A stretch of DNA of 7,366 nucleotides, from NCBI GenBank assembly GCA_023443095.1, contig JAEZVV010000012.1, forward strand, positions 1-7,366, in the 5' to 3' direction. The notes under the pieces were generated by a model. The model did not search any database, was not told the DNA's origin, and saw only the letters and a list, made by a program, of their open reading frames with translations. The DNA comes from Pseudomonadota bacterium (lineage in GTDB: Bacteria > Pseudomonadota > Gammaproteobacteria > Burkholderiales > Burkholderiaceae_F). The position numbers and the translations under genes are program-made. Positions 4,940-7,366 of this stretch are shown piece by piece. How positions within the stretch are numbered: the first letter of the stretch is position 1; every line of letters starts with the position of its first letter.

Positions 4940-6091
4940 ATGAATTTCAAGCCGGGTTCCATCGGGATCGTCTCGCCGCAGTTGCTGCGCTTTGACGCGC
5001 CGCTGCCGCTGGCCGCTGGCAGCGCCTTCGGTCCCTACGAGTTGAAGATCGAGACCTATGGCGAGCTCAACGCCGCCAAGGACAACGCCGTGCTGGTCTG
5101 CCACGCGCTTAACGCCTCGCACCACGTGGCCGGGGTCGACGCCGAGACCGGCGACGTGGGCTGGTGGGACAACATGATCGGGCCGGGCAAGCCGGTCGAC
5201 ACCAACCGCTTCTTCGTCATCGGCATCAACAACCTGGGTTCGTGTTTCGGCTCGACCGGGCCGATGTCGATCGATCCCGCCACCGGCGCCCCCTGGGGCG
5301 CGCGTTTCCCGCTGGTGACGGTCGAAGACTGGGTCGACGCCCAGGCGCGGGTGGCCGACGCGCTCGGCATTGACCGCTTCGCCGCCGTGATGGGGGGATC
5401 GCTTGGCGGCATGCAGGCGCTCGCCTGGAGCATCCGCTACCCCGAGCGGCTCGCGCATTGCGTGGTGATCGCCAGCGCGCCCAAGCTCAGCGCGCAGAAC
5501 ATCGCGTTCAACGAAGTGGCGCGCACCGCGATCCGCACCGACCCCGATTTCCACGACGGCGACTTCTATGCCCACGGCGTGGTGCCCAAGCGCGGCCTGA
5601 CGGTGGCGCGCATGATCGGCCACATCACCTACCTGTCGGGCGAGGACATGGCGAGAAAGTTCGGCCGCGCTCGCCGCGGCTCCGAAGGCCACGAGGACTG
5701 GGGCTTCAACTACGAGGTCGAGTTCGAGGTCGAGAGCTACCTGCGCTACCAGGGCGACAAGTTCAGCGGCTACTTCGACGCCAACACCTACCTGCTGATC
5801 ACGCGCGCGCTCGACTACTTCGACCCGGCGCGCTCGCACGGCGGCGACCTGGCCGCCGCGCTCGCCCCCGCCACCGCCAAGTTCCTGCTGGCGAGCTTCA
5901 CGACCGACTGGCGCTTCGACCCCACCCGCAGCCGCGAGATCGTCGAAGCGCTGATGGCCAACGGCCGCGACCTCGCTTACGCCGAGATCGACGCACCGCA
6001 CGGGCACGACGCCTTCCTGCTCGAGGATCCGCGCTACCACGCGGTGGTGCGCAACTACTTCAACAACATCGCCAAGGAGATCGGGGCATGA
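4940..6091 (+). CDS. metX: Homoserine O-acyltransferase, MetX family (probably succinyl-transferring)
   Basis: The protein has 383 residues with an alpha/beta-hydrolase fold. The catalytic triad is visible: S154 in the nucleophile elbow GGSLGGMQ (152-159), D323 in TTDW, and H356 in APHGHDAF. CHALNASHHVAG (54-65) and NNLGSCFGSTGP (97-108) are further family hallmarks near the active site. It acylates homoserine, the first committed step of methionine synthesis. MetX proteins were long called acetyltransferases, but many proteobacterial ones that occur with MetW use succinyl-CoA; the choice cannot be settled by eye. The ATG at 4940 follows a modest GGGA (4932-4935) and fits the family N-terminus. 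An in-frame ATG at 4889 is upstream of the terminator hairpin and is rejected. The stop overlaps the metW start by ATGA, so the two are co-translated and share riboswitch control. Confidence 0.96.
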   Translation: MNFKPGSIGIVSPQLLRFDAPLPLAAGSAFGPYELKIETYGELNAAKDNAVLVCHALNASHHVAGVDAETGDVGWWDNMIGPGKPVDTNRFFVIGINNLGSCFGSTGPMSIDPATGAPWGARFPLVTVEDWVDAQARVADALGIDRFAAVMGGSLGGMQALAWSIRYPERLAHCVVIASAPKLSAQNIAFNEVARTAIRTDPDFHDGDFYAHGVVPKRGLTVARMIGHITYLSGEDMARKFGRARRGSEGHEDWGFNYEVEFEVESYLRYQGDKFSGYFDANTYLLITRALDYFDPARSHGGDLAAALAPATAKFLLASFTTDWRFDPTRSREIVEALMANGRDLAYAEIDAPHGHDAFLLEDPRYHAVVRNYFNNIAKEIGA

Positions 6092-6693
6092 GCGCGCTGG
6101 TCCATCCGGCCGCCTTGCGCGCCGACCTTCGATACATCTCGGACTGGATCGCGCCGGAATCCCGCGTGCTCGACCTCGGCTGCGGCGACGGCGCCCTGCT
6201 CGCCCACCTGCGCGACGCCAAGCGCTGCCACGGCTACGGCGTCGAGTTCGACGACACCCAGGTCGCGCAATGCGTGGCGGCGGGCGTCAACGTGGTGCAG
6301 CAGAACCTCGACGCCGGGCTGCGCCTGTTCCGTGACGACATGTTCGACACCGTCGTGCTCAGCCAGACCCTGCAGGCGATGCTCGACGCCGAGTCGATCC
6401 TGACCGAGATGGCGCGGGTGGCGCGCCAGGGCATCGTCAGCTTTCCCAACTTCGGCTACTGGAAGCACCCCCTGGCGCTGCTCGCGGGCCGGATGCCGGT
6501 TACGCCCGACATTCCCTACCAGTGGTACGACACCCCCAACATCCACCTGTGCACGCTCAAGGACTTCGAGATCCTGGCCGCCCGCGTGGGACTGAGGGTG
6601 ACCGACCGGGTGGTGCTGGCGGGCGGGCAGCCGGTGCGCTTTGCGCCGGCGCTGCGCGCCACGCTGGCGCTCTACCGCTTCGAGCGGCGTTAG
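6088..6693 (+). CDS. metW: Methionine biosynthesis protein MetW (methyltransferase-like)
   Basis: The protein has 201 residues, the usual MetW length. It has a class I methyltransferase fold with the SAM-binding motif VLDLGCGDGALL (27-38). The region FDTVVLSQTLQAMLD after it, and FPNFGYWKHPLALLAGRMPVT with NIHLCTLKDFE further on, are hallmarks of MetW. MetW almost always lies beside metX in beta- and gammaproteobacteria; it is thought to assist or regulate MetX, and a catalysed methyl transfer has not been firmly shown to my knowledge. Its ATG overlaps the metX TGA (ATGA), which indicates translational coupling. A SAM-binding partner would add a second, protein-level SAM sensor to the riboswitch-controlled operon; this is inference. 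Confidence 0.95.
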   Translation: MSALVHPAALRADLRYISDWIAPESRVLDLGCGDGALLAHLRDAKRCHGYGVEFDDTQVAQCVAAGVNVVQQNLDAGLRLFRDDMFDTVVLSQTLQAMLDAESILTEMARVARQGIVSFPNFGYWKHPLALLAGRMPVTPDIPYQWYDTPNIHLCTLKDFEILAARVGLRVTDRVVLAGGQPVRFAPALRATLALYRFERR

Positions 6694-6742
6694 GGGCAGT
6701 GCCGGTGTGCGTGGCCGCAGCAAAACGCCGACAATGGCGGCC

Positions 6743-7366
6743 ATGAACTCCGCACGCCCCACCCGCCCCATGTCGCCGGTCGAGCTGGCCGAACTCGACG
6801 AAATGCTTGCGTCCGTGCCCGAACCGTTCGAGCCGATGGACGCCGCCACCCTCGACGGCTTTCTGACCGCCCTGCTGCTGATGCCGGTCGAGCCGCCGTT
6901 CGGCGACTGGCTGCCGCTGGTGTTCGACGCCGAAGGCCGGCCTGGGGCCGTGCCCGACGACCGCAGCCCCCTCGCCGACCTGCCCGACCTGGTGCTGCGC
7001 CGCTACCGCGACCTCGACGCCATGCTCGAGGCCCGCAACCCGATCGACCCGGTGGTGTTCGAACTCGAAGACGAACGCGGCCGGCCGCTCGGCGGCGTGG
7101 CCGGAGTGGCGGCGCTCGAACCGTTTGCGCTCGGTTTCCTCGACGCCGCCCAGCGCTGGCAGGGCCTGCTCGACAGCGACAACGAGGACCTTGCCGCCGC
7201 CCTGGTCGGCATCCTGCGCCACCTGCCCGAAGAGTCGCTGGGCGACCTGCTCGATACCCGCTACGAGCTCGATGTCGAAGCGCCGCTCGCCAATCTCGAC
7301 AAGGCGATCGAAGACCTCAGCACCTGCGTTGCCGAAATCGCGGCGATCACCCGCGGCCTCACGCTC
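6743..7366 (+). CDS. UPF0149 (YgfB/YecA-like) family protein, 3' end outside window
   Basis: An open frame runs without a stop to the right edge (208 codons from ATG 6743). The segment SPVELAELDEMLA followed by MDAATLDGFLTALLLMPVEPPFGDWLPLVF matches the N-terminal UPF0149 signature (xLDGFLTAL...P). The later part (LEPFALGFLDAAQRWQGLL and the acidic, helical EDLAAALVGILRHLPEE) fits the helical remainder of the family. YecA relatives have a C-terminal SEC-C zinc motif, which, if present, would lie past the window. The function is poorly known. The start is uncertain: ATG 6734, 6743 and 6770 are in frame and none has a good ribosome-binding site. The sequence GACAAT just upstream resembles a -10 box placed so that an mRNA could begin close to ATG 6743. 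The gene starts 49 bases after the metW stop, with no clear terminator between. Confidence 0.82.
   Translation, partial: MNSARPTRPMSPVELAELDEMLASVPEPFEPMDAATLDGFLTALLLMPVEPPFGDWLPLVFDAEGRPGAVPDDRSPLADLPDLVLRRYRDLDAMLEARNPIDPVVFELEDERGRPLGGVAGVAALEPFALGFLDAAQRWQGLLDSDNEDLAAALVGILRHLPEESLGDLLDTRYELDVEAPLANLDKAIEDLSTCVAEIAAITRGLTL

Noticed and set aside
4805..6040. Long minus-strand open frame opposite metX and its leader
   Set aside because: Its translation is low-complexity and Val/Ala/Arg/Gly-rich with no domain, and it would also cover the riboswitch and terminator. metX on the plus strand is unmistakable.
1..7366. CRISPR arrays, tRNA or rRNA genes, insertion sequences, phage genes
   Set aside because: No direct-repeat arrays, cloverleaf-like segments, transposase motifs or terminal inverted repeats were seen; base and codon use look uniform across the window.

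Overview
This is a GC-rich stretch with dense genes and short spacers. The gene set points to a betaproteobacterium, most likely Rhodocyclales (Azoarcus/Thauera type) or a relative. It has a mannose-type EIIA – HPr – Enzyme I cluster with no sugar permease, a metX-metW pair, a UPF0149 protein and a DMSO-reductase-type iron-sulfur subunit. The taxonomic call is an inference from gene content and codon use; no rRNA or marker gene is present.

Layout. (1) Positions 3-329 hold the C-terminal end of a DmsB-type 4Fe-4S electron-transfer subunit, closed by a strong intrinsic terminator (354-385). (2) Positions 536-937 hold a small GFA-family zinc-fold protein with a good ribosome-binding site. (3) On the opposite strand, converging on it, lies a FAD-dependent amino-acid dehydrogenase/oxidase closely resembling D-arginine dehydrogenase, in which the residues that recognise the arginine side chain have changed. 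(4) Divergent from it, positions 2256-4772 hold a compact operon: EIIA(Man), HPr (ptsH) and Enzyme I (ptsI). No EIIB, EIIC or EIID is present in the window, as expected for a regulatory phosphorelay. (5) From the end of ptsI to metX is a complete regulatory leader: a promoter whose -35 box overlaps the ptsI stop codon, an RNA matching the SAM-II riboswitch core, a small hairpin, and a strong intrinsic terminator. (6) It is followed by metX (homoserine O-acyltransferase) and metW, overlapping by four bases. (7) The window ends inside a UPF0149/YgfB-like gene.

The most notable element is the SAM-II riboswitch with its downstream terminator. SAM-II is known chiefly from alphaproteobacteria. Here it sits before metXW in what looks like a betaproteobacterium, carries an extra hairpin inside its core, and is arranged so that SAM could control both transcription termination and, possibly, access to the metX ribosome-binding site. 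metXW and the riboswitch form a simple feedback loop: MetX commits homoserine to methionine, methionine becomes SAM, and SAM would shut off metXW. The PTS genes upstream appear to be a separate unit.
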